Shown one piece after another: positions 27,597 to 35,723 of a DNA stretch of 64,000 nt; positions within the stretch are counted from its first letter, which is position 1, and each line of letters begins with the position of its first letter. The stretch spans positions 1 through 64,000 of the forward strand of contig NZ_JAQGNQ010000056.1 in the NCBI RefSeq assembly GCF_028291745.1. Reading direction: 5' to 3'. Source of the stretch: Ramlibacter sp. (GTDB lineage: Bacteria; Pseudomonadota; Gammaproteobacteria; Burkholderiales; Burkholderiaceae_C). A model generated the notes under the pieces. The model was given only the letters and a program-made list of their open reading frames with translations. It did no database searches and had not been told where the DNA came from. Both the position numbers and the translations under genes were made by a program.

Positions 27597-28166
27597 TCAC
27601 TCGGCGGAGGCCATGCGCCGGACCGCGAGGATCCAGCGGTGGAAGGACGCCATCTGCTCGGCGACGAACTTGCGGGTTGTGTCATCGGTGCAGCGACCCT
27701 CCCGGTCGAACTTGGCCGCGGCACTGCCGATGAAGACTTCGGGCTTGGCGAGCACCTGCCCGTTCAGGAACAGCATGACACGCCGCAGTTCGTACTGGAC
27801 CCGCACTCCGCCGAGCAGGCCGGGCGAGGCCGTCAGGATGGCGACCGGCTTGAGCGCGAACGGCTGGTCGTCGCCCCGGCTGACCCAGTCCAGGGCATTT
27901 TTCAGCACGCCGGGGATGCTGAAGTTGTATTCGGGCGTGGCGATCACCACGCCGTCGGCCTTGCGTATGCGCTCGCGCAGCGCGGTCACCGCGGGCGGGA
28001 AGCCGTTGGCCATGAGGTCGGCGTTGAAGAAAGGAACGTCGCGGTATTCGGCGATCTCTAGCTCCAGTCCGGCCGGCATCGATTCCGCGGCGAGGCCAAG
28101 CACCATGCGATGCAGCGAGCCTGCGCGCAGGCTGCCGCACAGGCCGACGATGTCGAGCTTCGTCAT
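27597..28166 (-). CDS. NADPH-dependent FMN reductase
   Basis: A 189-residue flavodoxin-fold protein. FMN phosphate loop: GLCGSLRAGSLHRMVL. Isoalloxazine loop: VVIATPEYNFSIPGVLKNAL. Then PVAILTASPGLLGGVRVQYE. It reduces FMN or quinones with NAD(P)H. ATG 28166 is preceded by AGGAGAATCG, and the gene follows the Mo-subunit gene by 28 bp, the last member of the twelve-gene minus-strand block. About 210 bp downstream to the monooxygenase stop contain no feature I can support. Confidence 0.88.
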   Translation of the reverse strand: MTKLDIVGLCGSLRAGSLHRMVLGLAAESMPAGLELEIAEYRDVPFFNADLMANGFPPAVTALRERIRKADGVVIATPEYNFSIPGVLKNALDWVSRGDDQPFALKPVAILTASPGLLGGVRVQYELRRVMLFLNGQVLAKPEVFIGSAAAKFDREGRCTDDTTRKFVAEQMASFHRWILAVRRMASAE

Positions 28167-28194
28167 CTCGATTCTCCTGAATGAACGGTCAAGG

Positions 28195-30393
28195 TCAGGT
28201 CGCCAGCGCGGACTTGACCCGCGCCGGGTCGAACGGCATCTGGCGCAGCCGAACGCCGGTGAGCGCGTGGAACGCGTTGGCGACGGCGGCGCCCGTCATC
28301 GGCACGCCGAGTTCGCCGGCGCCGCTGGGCGGGCCGTCCGATGCCAGCATCGCCACCTGGATGTCGGGCACTTCGCTGGCGCGCAGCAGCGGGTAGTCGT
28401 GAAAATTGTTCTGCTGCACTTCGCCCTGCCGGATCGTGATGCGCTCCTTCAGCAGCCCCGACAGGCCGAAGACGATGCCGCCTTCGACCTGCGCGGCCAG
28501 GTTGCGCGGCTGGATCACCGGGCCGACGTCGACCGCGGCCCAGAAGCGATGCACGCGGATCACGCCGCTGGCGCGGTCGACCGAGATTTCGGCGACACCC
28601 GCAGCCATCGAGTTCTTCAGGGGCGCGAGCGCCAGGCCATGGGCGCGGCCGGCCGGCGCGGCGCCGAAGTTCGACATCGCCAGCACCTTGTCGAGCACCG
28701 CGCCGGCACGGGGATGGCCGGCCAGCATGCGCCGCCTGAAGCTCACCGGGTCCAGCTTCGCCGCGGCCGCGAGCTCGTCGACGAAACATTCGCTGGCGAA
28801 GCTGTTGTGGCCGCGGCCGATGCCGCGCCACGCGGCCACGCGCGCGCGCCGCGGTGTGAGCAGGTGCTCGGCGAGGAAATGTGGAACGGTGTACGGCGAA
28901 CCGTCGGCACCGGCCATCACCAGGGGATCGCGGTTGCCCATCTTCGCCAGCATCTGCGGCGTGTCGTAGCCGACGATCGACGGGCTCGCCACCCGGTGGT
29001 GCCAGGCGATCACGCGGCCGTCGACGTCGAGCGCGGCCCGCAGGCGATGCGCCGTGGCCGGACGGAACCAGCCGTTCTTGATGTCGTCTTCGCGCGTCCA
29101 GATCAACTTGACTGGCCGGCCCAGCTGGCGCGACAGGAGCAGCGCGTCACGCAGTAGTTCGCGCGCGAAGGTGGTGCGGCGGCCGAAGCCGCCGCCCATC
29201 TGCAAGGCATGGAAGCGGATGCGCTCGGGCGTGGTCTCGAGCAGCTCGGTGGCAATCGCCAGCGACGAAGTCTGGGCCTGCGTGCCGAGCCAGATCTCCG
29301 CGCCCTTGCCGTCGGCGTCCACCGCCGCGACGGCCGCCAGCGGTTCCATCTGCGCGTGATAAACGTGTTCGGTGGCGTAGCTGGCCTCCACCACCGTGGC
29401 CGCGCGCGCCAGCTCGCCGGGTGCGTCACCGCGCGGGAACCAGGGCACGCCGCGCTGCGCCGGATCGGCCGCGACGGCCACGTCGTGCGCCAGGTCGACG
29501 GTGCTGTCGGCGCTGCGGAAGGGCGAGCTGGTCGTCCATTCGACCGCCAGCACGGCGCGCGCCGCCAGCGCCGTGTCCCAGCGTTCGGCGACGACGGCCA
29601 CGGCGCCGGGCAGGCGCACCACCGCCAGCACGCCGGGCAAGGCCCTGGCGCGCGCATCGTCCACCGACACCACGGTCTCGCCTTCCACCGGCGCCCGCGC
29701 GACGCAGGCGTAGACCATGCCCGGCACGCGCACGTCGATGCCATACAGCGTCGCGCCCCGGGTCTTGGCCGGCAGTTCCAGCCGCGGCACATCGCGGCCG
29801 ATCAGGCGATACGCGCTGGCGGGCTTGAGGTCGGCCTCGGTGACGGCAGGCACCGCGGTCAGCGGCAACCCCAGTGCGACGACCTGGCCGAAGCGCAGGC
29901 GCCGGCCGTTGGCGCGGTCGACGATCGCGCCGGGCTCGGAGACCAGCGTCGCCGGCGGCACCGACCAGTGCCGCGCCGCCGTGTAGATCAACGCGCGCCG
30001 CATCGTCGCGCCGGCTTTGCGCAGGATGTCGTAATAGGCCTCGACCGAGGTGCTGCCGGCGGTGTAGAGCGCGCCGCCGAGCTTGCTGTTGCCGTAGGTG
30101 GCGGGGTCGTGGGTCACGGCCTCGACCCGCACCTTGGACCAGTCGGCATCGAGTTCCTCGGCCAGGATCAGCGGCAGCGCCGTCATGACGCCCTGGCCCA
30201 TTTCCATCGCCGCCAGGCGGATCGTGACGCTGTCGTCGCCATTGATGCTGACCCAGACGTTGGCCGGTGCGGCGCCCGATTGCGCGGATGCGCCGGACTC
30301 GAACACCAGCGCGCCGCCCGCCAGCACCGCGAGGCTCAGTGCGCCGCTGCCGCCGAGAAAGCCGCGGCGCGTCACGATGGGAAGCAGATTCAT
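28195..30393 (-). CDS. Tat-exported molybdopterin subunit, isoquinoline 1-oxidoreductase beta type
   Basis: A 732-residue protein with a twin-arginine leader (TRRGFLGGSGALSLAVLAGG). It has a single-chain IorB/CoxL-type Mo domain: VWVSINGDDSVTIRLAAMEM and GQGVMTALPLILAEELD, HALQMGGGFGRRT, CVARAPVEGETVVSVDD, and the catalytic Glu in GAGELGVPMTGAAVANAF. Relatives hydroxylate N-heterocycles or oxidise aldehydes and pass electrons through a 2Fe-2S subunit to cytochromes. Both needed partners, the 2Fe-2S protein at 31.3-31.8 kb and c-type cytochromes, are encoded in the same block. Folded co-export with the leaderless 2Fe-2S subunit via Tat is expected. Confidence 0.9.
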   Translation of the reverse strand: MNLLPIVTRRGFLGGSGALSLAVLAGGALVFESGASAQSGAAPANVWVSINGDDSVTIRLAAMEMGQGVMTALPLILAEELDADWSKVRVEAVTHDPATYGNSKLGGALYTAGSTSVEAYYDILRKAGATMRRALIYTAARHWSVPPATLVSEPGAIVDRANGRRLRFGQVVALGLPLTAVPAVTEADLKPASAYRLIGRDVPRLELPAKTRGATLYGIDVRVPGMVYACVARAPVEGETVVSVDDARARALPGVLAVVRLPGAVAVVAERWDTALAARAVLAVEWTTSSPFRSADSTVDLAHDVAVAADPAQRGVPWFPRGDAPGELARAATVVEASYATEHVYHAQMEPLAAVAAVDADGKGAEIWLGTQAQTSSLAIATELLETTPERIRFHALQMGGGFGRRTTFARELLRDALLLSRQLGRPVKLIWTREDDIKNGWFRPATAHRLRAALDVDGRVIAWHHRVASPSIVGYDTPQMLAKMGNRDPLVMAGADGSPYTVPHFLAEHLLTPRRARVAAWRGIGRGHNSFASECFVDELAAAAKLDPVSFRRRMLAGHPRAGAVLDKVLAMSNFGAAPAGRAHGLALAPLKNSMAAGVAEISVDRASGVIRVHRFWAAVDVGPVIQPRNLAAQVEGGIVFGLSGLLKERITIRQGEVQQNNFHDYPLLRASEVPDIQVAMLASDGPPSGAGELGVPMTGAAVANAFHALTGVRLRQMPFDPARVKSALAT

Positions 30394-30402
30394 GGATGTT
30401 CT

Positions 30403-30768
30403 CTAGTGGAGCGTCAACAGGAAGGCGACCAGGTCGGCCCGTTGCTGCGCGTCCGGCACCCCGGCAAACGGCATCAGGGTTCCGGCCAGCGCCTTCTGGG
30501 GCTCGGCGATGAAGGCGTCCAGCGAGCGGGCGTCCCAGACATACCCGGCGTTCTTCAGTGCGCGGCTGTAGCGAAAACCTTCGACGCTGCCGGCCTTGCG
30601 GCCGGCGATGCCCCGCAGGCTGGGGCCGGTGCCGAGGCTGCCATCGACCGAATGGCAGGCGGCGCATTGGGCGAAGGCGGCTTGGCCGGCCGTCGGGTCC
30701 TGCGCCAGGGCGGCGCCGGCGGCAGCGGCAAGCAGCACGGCAACGTTGTGCCGGAAGATTTTCAGCAT
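30403..30768 (-). CDS. Periplasmic mono-haem cytochrome c
   Basis: A 121-residue protein with a Sec signal peptide (MLKIFRHNVAVLLAAAAGAA). It has the haem motif CAACH, and axial Met in LAGTLMPFAGVPD, typical class I cytochrome c. It ends nine bases before the Mo-subunit ATG, which supports a role as electron acceptor of that enzyme. A second, three-haem cytochrome is encoded further upstream in the block. Confidence 0.9.
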   Translation of the reverse strand: MLKIFRHNVAVLLAAAAGAALAQDPTAGQAAFAQCAACHSVDGSLGTGPSLRGIAGRKAGSVEGFRYSRALKNAGYVWDARSLDAFIAEPQKALAGTLMPFAGVPDAQQRADLVAFLLTLH

Positions 30769-30790
30769 GGGTTGGCTCCGCGACCCATCG

Positions 30791-31288
30791 TCAGAGGACG
30801 CGCGGGCGCTCGACGTACGACGCGATGTCGTCGCCGACCCGCAGCGCCATCGCCGCCAGCGGACCGGTCGGGTTGTAGCCGGCGTTGTGCGGGAAGACCG
30901 AGGCGCCGACCACGAACAGGGTTGCCGTGCTGCGGCTTGCCGGCCAGCCAGGGCCTTGCATATAGCGCTTGGCGCCGCGGCCGAAGGCCCCGGCCAGCTG
31001 GCGGTCCATGAACACGGCCAGGCCGCAGTCGACGCCGTTCGGTGTGTACGCATCCGCCGGGCACATCACGTTGACCAGGGCCTCGACGAAGGCGGCCTCG
31101 TCCTGGCCGAAGCACAGGTAGCCGACCTGCGGTGTCGCCGCGGGCGCGGAGGGCGTGGCCGCCACCGCCTGCGCGGAGCCCGTCGCCGTGCCGGCAATCG
31201 CGAGCGCTTGCACGAGCGGCAGCGATCCGGTGGCGCCCACCACCTGCTTGAGGAATCCCCGGCGCTGGCCGGCGTGTCTTTCGGTCAT
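30791..31288 (-). pseudogene. Chimera: gluconate 2-dehydrogenase subunit 3 fused to GMC oxidoreductase tail
   Basis: A 165-residue open frame. Residues 1-110 are gluconate 2-dehydrogenase subunit 3-like: a Tat-type leader, then FVEALVNVMCPADAYTPNGV, AVFMDRQLAGAFGRGAKRYM. Around residues 112-122 the sequence switches to the C-terminal end of a GMC-family dehydrogenase: TLFVVGASVFPHNAGYNPTG and PLAAMALRVGDDIASYVERP. Normally these are two adjacent genes, small subunit then a flavoprotein of over 500 residues. An in-frame deletion of the subunit-3 tail and nearly all of the GMC gene explains this. The leftover protein cannot carry FAD, so I call it a broken gene, though it may still be translated. 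Confidence 0.72.
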
Positions 31289-31311
31289 CGTGATGTCTTC
31301 CCGGCTCTGCG

Positions 31312-31773
31312 TCAGGCGCCGTCGCCGTCTTTCGCCGCCCGCTCCACGGCGCGCACGATGCGGCTGTAGGTGCCGCAGCGGCACAGGTTGCGGTCCATGT
31401 GCTCGACGATCTGCTCGCGCGTGGGCGCCTTGACCTGCCGCAGCAGGGCCGCGGCCTGCATGATCTGGCCCGACTGGCAGTAGCCGCATTGCGGCACCTG
31501 CTCGGCGATCCACGCCTTCTGCAGCGGATGGTCGCCGCGCGGCGCCAGCCCTTCGATCGTGGTGATCGCCTTGCCGCGCACCTCGCCCACCGGCGTCACG
31601 CAGGCGCGCGCCGGCTGGCCGTCGACATGCACGGTGCAGGCGCCGCACACCCCGATGCCGCAGCCGAACTTGGTGCCGGTGAGGCCGATCTGCTCGCGCA
31701 GCACCCACAGCAGCGCGGTGCTGTCGGGCCCCTCACTGCGGACGGACTTGCCGTTGACTTTCAAAGTGGCCAT
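31312..31773 (-). CDS. 2Fe-2S subunit of isoquinoline 1-oxidoreductase-type enzyme
   Basis: A 153-residue ferredoxin-type small subunit. Cluster I: FGCGIGVCGACTVHVDGQ with the later Cys in ARACVTP. Cluster II: QCGYCQSGQIMQ and NLCRCGTYSRI. It has no leader, which suits Tat hitch-hiking with the IorB-like partner encoded three genes downstream. The separation of the two subunit genes by the chimeric gene and the cytochrome gene is unusual, and suggests insertion of a gluconate-dehydrogenase module into an iorAB pair, followed by its decay (inference). Confidence 0.9.
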   Translation of the reverse strand: MATLKVNGKSVRSEGPDSTALLWVLREQIGLTGTKFGCGIGVCGACTVHVDGQPARACVTPVGEVRGKAITTIEGLAPRGDHPLQKAWIAEQVPQCGYCQSGQIMQAAALLRQVKAPTREQIVEHMDRNLCRCGTYSRIVRAVERAAKDGDGA

Positions 31774-31780
31774 GGGGTTC

Positions 31781-32977
31781 TCATTCCTTGGCCGGCAGCC
31801 GGCGCAGCCAGGCCATCAGCGCGTCGACGTCACGGCCCTGGAGGGTGGCGAGGAAGGGCCACGGCATCGGGTACTGCAGCGGGCGGCCATCGCGCGAGAT
31901 GCCCTTGGTGAGCGCCCGCCTGATCTCGGCGTCGGTCCAGCCGCCCAGGCCGGCGGTCGGGTGCGAGGTGATGTTCGGCACCAGCAGTTTCTGCAGCCCG
32001 ACCCGCTTGCCGCCGCGGCCGCCGTCGGCCGCGATGTCGGTCTTGCCGCCGACCACCGGCGTGTGGCAGTCGAGGCAGTGGCCCAGGGTCGCGAGGTAGC
32101 GGCCGCGGGTGGCCTCGTCGGCCAGGACCTCTTGCGCCGTGAACGGACGCCGCGCATCGGGCACCTCCTCGGCGTGGAAGGGCTGGCGGTACACCGGCGC
32201 GGGGATCGGGTTGCGCTGCGGTGGCAGCGACAGCACGTAGGCCGCCACGGCGTCGAGGTCCTCCTCGGTCATGGCCTTGAAGAAGGCCACCGGCATCATC
32301 GGCGCCAGGGGCAGGCCGTTGGGCCGGACGCCTTGCGTCAGCGCGCGCTTGAGGTCCTCGGCCGACCAGCCGCCCAGCCCGGTCTCCGGGTCCGACGTCA
32401 GGTTGCCGGGCGTGACGCGGAACATCGGCGTGTCGTAGGTCCGGCCGCCTGAAAGTTCGCGGCCGGCGATGACCTTGTTGTCGTCGTCGCGCGGCGAGTG
32501 GCAGTTGCCGCAGGACAGCACGGAGTTGACCAGGTAGCGGCCGCGTTCGAGGACCCGCGGGTCGGCGGGGCGCTCCGATTTCTTCAGCGAGGCGGTGGAC
32601 GCCGCCGCGGTGGTCCAGGCCGGTGCAGCCGCCTGCGACGGCTGCGCGAGCGGCGCTGCCTGGGCGCTGCCGGGCGCCAGGCTCAGCACCCACAGCACCA
32701 GCTGGCGGGCCTCCGCCGGCGTCACCCGATTGGGCGGCATGGGCATCGTGCCCCATGCACCCGCGCTGCCCTGCAGAACCTTGGCGGTGAGCTTGTCGAC
32801 CGCCTCGGGCTGCCCGCGGTAGCGCGCCGCCACGTCCTGGTACGAGGGGCCCAGCAGCCGCTGGTCCACTGCGTGGCAAGCCAGGCAGTTCTTCTGCCGC
32901 GCGAGGTCCAGGTTGGCCTGCGCCGGCGCGGCCTGCGCCAGGGCCAGCGCGGCCCCCACAAGAAGGATCAACCGCAT
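31781..32977 (-). CDS. Tri-haem cytochrome c (dehydrogenase-associated)
   Basis: A 398-residue exported protein with a signal peptide (MRLILLVGAALALAQAAPAQ) and three CxxCH haem motifs: CLACH, CGNCH and CLDCH. Each sits in its own cytochrome c domain, with axial-Met candidates such as AWGTMPMPPNRV, APMMPVAFFKAM and QYPMPWPFL. Multi-haem subunits of this sort take electrons from periplasmic alcohol/aldehyde dehydrogenases and Mo hydroxylases to the respiratory chain. The gene lies 8 bp after DoxX and 7 bp before the 2Fe-2S subunit gene. Confidence 0.88.
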   Translation of the reverse strand: MRLILLVGAALALAQAAPAQANLDLARQKNCLACHAVDQRLLGPSYQDVAARYRGQPEAVDKLTAKVLQGSAGAWGTMPMPPNRVTPAEARQLVLWVLSLAPGSAQAAPLAQPSQAAAPAWTTAAASTASLKKSERPADPRVLERGRYLVNSVLSCGNCHSPRDDDNKVIAGRELSGGRTYDTPMFRVTPGNLTSDPETGLGGWSAEDLKRALTQGVRPNGLPLAPMMPVAFFKAMTEEDLDAVAAYVLSLPPQRNPIPAPVYRQPFHAEEVPDARRPFTAQEVLADEATRGRYLATLGHCLDCHTPVVGGKTDIAADGGRGGKRVGLQKLLVPNITSHPTAGLGGWTDAEIRRALTKGISRDGRPLQYPMPWPFLATLQGRDVDALMAWLRRLPAKE

Positions 32978-32985
32978 GGCCGGAC

Positions 32986-33471
32986 TCAGGCGAACAGCTG
33001 CCGCAGCCGCCGGTGACGCTGCACGAAGCTGCCGCGCCCGGCGAGCGCATCGAGGCCGGCCAGATGGCCGGCGCGCGCCGCGGCCAGGTACAGCAGGACG
33101 CCCGCATAGACCAGGTGCTGGTCGACGATGAAGTCGGTCCGGTTCTCGATGTAGGGCCAGTCCATGTGCGCCAGCCAGTACAGGAGCATCAGCACCGCGC
33201 CGCAGGGCGCGCTGACCCGCACCATGAGGCCGGCCAGCAGCGACAGGCCGATCAGCAGATGGCCATAGGCCACCAGTGTGCTGACCAGCGGCGCCGCCGC
33301 CGGCGCCGCCAAGACGGCAAAGAAGTCGTGGAAGGTCCTGGTGTGGCCCAGGAACCCGGCCACGCTGAAGCCGGGGGCGAAGACCTGGCTCCATCCCGCG
33401 TAGAGGAAGGTCCAGGCCATCGCCAGGCGCAGGTAGAGGAGCAGCGCCTTGCTGGCGGGAATGGCCGGCAT
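32986..33471 (-). CDS. DoxX-family membrane protein
   Basis: A 161-residue inner-membrane protein with four hydrophobic segments (LYLRLAMAWTFLYAGWSQVF, LLIGLSLLAGLMVRVSAPCG, AVLMLLYWLAHM, QHLVYAGVLLYLAAARAGH). It matches the DoxX/SURF4-like family, which often accompanies quinone-reducing or thiosulfate-oxidising systems. It is preceded by GGAGCTGAG; its ATG falls one base after the stop of the upstream binding-protein gene. A function in passing electrons from the cytochromes or in quinone interaction is possible but not shown. Confidence 0.82.
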   Translation of the reverse strand: MPAIPASKALLLYLRLAMAWTFLYAGWSQVFAPGFSVAGFLGHTRTFHDFFAVLAAPAAAPLVSTLVAYGHLLIGLSLLAGLMVRVSAPCGAVLMLLYWLAHMDWPYIENRTDFIVDQHLVYAGVLLYLAAARAGHLAGLDALAGRGSFVQRHRRLRQLFA

Positions 33472-33472
33472 C

Positions 33473-34579
33473 TCAGCTCCCCGGCTCCGGCGTCGGGCCC
33501 AGCACCGGCTCGCCCTTGATCGGGCCGATGTACGACTCGAAGCGCTTGCGCAGATCGGCGACCAGCGCCTCGTCCTCGACGAACTCGCGGAAATTGTTGG
33601 CCAGGCGGTAGCTGGTGATCGGCTGCAGCCCGCCGGTCGCCGGCACATCCGCGCGCGTCGGCCACATGCCGGCGCTCGCCTGGTAGTCCTTGGACAGCAG
33701 CCAGGCCTCGAACAGGCGCGCCGCGTTCGGATGCGGGCAGTCCTTGAAGATGCCGCAGCGCAGGGTGAAGATCGGCACCAGGTCGTCGACCGGGAAGGAC
33801 ACCTTGGTGCGGCCCTTGTTGGTCGGCATGTTGGCGGTGGCGACGGTGGCGTCGAAGGACGCGATGGCACGGCCGCGGGCGATCTCCTCCGCCACCCCGA
33901 CGTGGCCGCGAATGAACCGCGGCTGGTTGGCCATCAGGCCGTCCATCCACTTCCAGCCGTACTTCTGCACGATCGTGTGGTAGTTGAAGAGCGAGACGTC
34001 GTCGTCGTGCGGATAGTTCGAGATGATCTTGCCGCCGCGAAAGCGCGGATGCAGGAAGTCCAGCGCCGACTTCGGCACGTCCGCAGGCGCCAGCAGGCTG
34101 CCGTTGTACGCATAGACGATGGCCGAGACGCGCACGCCGATGCTGCCGCCGTCCGCATCCTTGAAAGCTTCGTGCACGCCGCCGTAGGTGGGGCCGCGAT
34201 AGAGCGCCATCGCGCCGGCCCGCTTCCAGCGGTCGAAGTCCTGCACGGTCTGCAGCAGCGTGACGTCCACCTCCAGCTTGCGGGCGGCGAGCTGCTGGTC
34301 GATGCGCGGCGCCAGCTCGTTGCTGTTGCCGGACGCGATGTTCACCTGGATGCCGGGAAACATCTTCGAAAAACCGTCGGCAGCCTGCCGGTGGGCGGCG
34401 ATCGGGCCGCCGCCGTAGTAGGTGATGCTGCCTTCGCGCCTGGCCGCGGCGTACAGGCTTTCGAGCGTGTCGGCGGGTGCGAGTGTCGCGCAGCCGGGCA
34501 GGTAGGCGGCGCCGCCCGCGGCCAGCACGGAAGTGAGAAAGCGGCGGCGCGGGCCGCCCTGGAATTCATGTGAGGACAA
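33473..34579 (-). CDS. Extracellular solute-binding protein (copy 1, Tat-type lipoprotein)
   Basis: A 368-residue periplasmic binding protein of the PotD/iron-binding AfuA class. The leader PRRRFLTSVLAAGGAAYLPG-C has both a twin-arginine-like RRRF and a lipobox Cys. The mature core is SITYYGGGPIAAHRQAADGF, FPGIQVNIASGNSNELAPRI and SALDFLHPRFRGGKIISNYP. TTG 34579 is taken as the start because AGGAGACCC lies at proper distance and this frame yields the leader. It is paralogous to the next gene. No ABC permease or ATPase gene is in the window, so it could serve an unlinked transporter or sense substrate. Confidence 0.82.
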   Translation of the reverse strand: MSSHEFQGGPRRRFLTSVLAAGGAAYLPGCATLAPADTLESLYAAARREGSITYYGGGPIAAHRQAADGFSKMFPGIQVNIASGNSNELAPRIDQQLAARKLEVDVTLLQTVQDFDRWKRAGAMALYRGPTYGGVHEAFKDADGGSIGVRVSAIVYAYNGSLLAPADVPKSALDFLHPRFRGGKIISNYPHDDDVSLFNYHTIVQKYGWKWMDGLMANQPRFIRGHVGVAEEIARGRAIASFDATVATANMPTNKGRTKVSFPVDDLVPIFTLRCGIFKDCPHPNAARLFEAWLLSKDYQASAGMWPTRADVPATGGLQPITSYRLANNFREFVEDEALVADLRKRFESYIGPIKGEPVLGPTPEPGS

Positions 34580-34618
34580 GCTGGGTCTCCTGGATGTTGT
34601 TGTCGTTGTGTGGCCTGG

Positions 34619-35698
34619 CTACAGCACGATGTCGCCAGCCACTGGGCCGATGGCGGCCTCGAAGCGCTTGCGCAGGTCGGCGACCAGCGGCTCGTTCATG
34701 ATGAAGTCCTTGAACTGCGAGGCCACGTTGTACGAGGCGATGGGCTTCAGGCCGCCGGCCGGCGTGGCGTCGGTGCGGGTCGACCACACGCCCTGGCGCG
34801 CCTGGTAGTCGCTCGAAAGCAAAAAGGCCTGGAACAGCTTGGCGGCATTCGGGTGCTTCGCCTGCTTGAAGATGCCGCAGCGGGTTTCCCAGATCGGCAC
34901 CTGGTCCTCGGCCGGGAACGCCACCAGGATCCGGCCGCCGCCGGCAGCGGTCATCGCGGCGGTGCTCCCCGCGGAGATGTCGAACGACACCGCCGCGCGG
35001 CCGCGCGCGACTTCCTGCGCGGTGCCGAGGTGGCCGCGGATGAAGCGCGGCTGGTTGGCCAGCAGTCGGTCCAGCCAGCCCCAGCCGTACTTCTGCACGA
35101 TCGTGTAATAGAGGTACAGCGTGATCTCGTCGTCGTGCGGGTAGGTCGAGATGACCTTGCCGCTGAACCTCGGGTGCAGGAAGTCCAGCGCCGACTTCGG
35201 CACGTCCTGCGGCGCCACGAGATCGGGGTTGTAGCCGTAGGCGAGCGCGAACACGCGCACCGCGACGCTGGCGCCGTCGGGGTCCTTGAAGGTGTCGGCC
35301 ACGCGGCCGAACTCCGGCCCGCGGTAGGGCAGCAGCGCGCCGGCGCGCCGCCAGCGCACATAGTCCTGGATCGTCTGCAGCGTGGCCAGGTCGGTCTCGA
35401 CCCGGTTGCCGGCCAGCTGCTGGTCGATGCCGGTGACCAGGTCGCGGCTGTAGCCGCTCACCAGCTTGACCTCGATGCCCGGGTAGGCCTTGGTGAACTG
35501 CTCGATCGAATTGCGGTGCGCGGCCGCGGGGCCGCCGCCGCAATAGACCACCGATGCTTCCTGCCTGGCCCTGGCGTACAACTGGGCCAGCGTGTCGGGC
35601 GCCGTCGTGGCGCAGCCGGGCAGGCCGGCGGCCGCGCCGCCGGCGACCAGCGCGGTCTTCAGGAACTGCCGCCGCCCGGCCTCTTGATGCATGGACAT
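34619..35698 (-). CDS. Extracellular solute-binding protein (copy 2, Tat-type lipoprotein)
   Basis: A 359-residue paralogue of copy 1. Leader GRRQFLKTALVAGGAAAGLP-GC, then ASVVYCGGGPAAAHRNSIEQ, YPGIEVKLVSGYSRDLVTGI, PKSALDFLHPRFSGKVISTY and NQPRFIRGHLGTAQEVARGR. The last segment matches NQPRFIRGHVGVAEEIARGR of copy 1 at most positions. ATG 35698 is preceded by AAGGAGACCCC. The tandem arrangement indicates local duplication followed by divergence, probably giving two ligand specificities. Confidence 0.85.
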   Translation of the reverse strand: MSMHQEAGRRQFLKTALVAGGAAAGLPGCATTAPDTLAQLYARARQEASVVYCGGGPAAAHRNSIEQFTKAYPGIEVKLVSGYSRDLVTGIDQQLAGNRVETDLATLQTIQDYVRWRRAGALLPYRGPEFGRVADTFKDPDGASVAVRVFALAYGYNPDLVAPQDVPKSALDFLHPRFSGKVISTYPHDDEITLYLYYTIVQKYGWGWLDRLLANQPRFIRGHLGTAQEVARGRAAVSFDISAGSTAAMTAAGGGRILVAFPAEDQVPIWETRCGIFKQAKHPNAAKLFQAFLLSSDYQARQGVWSTRTDATPAGGLKPIASYNVASQFKDFIMNEPLVADLRKRFEAAIGPVAGDIVL

Positions 35699-35723
35699 GT
35701 GGGGTCTCCTTGGGCGCGACGCG

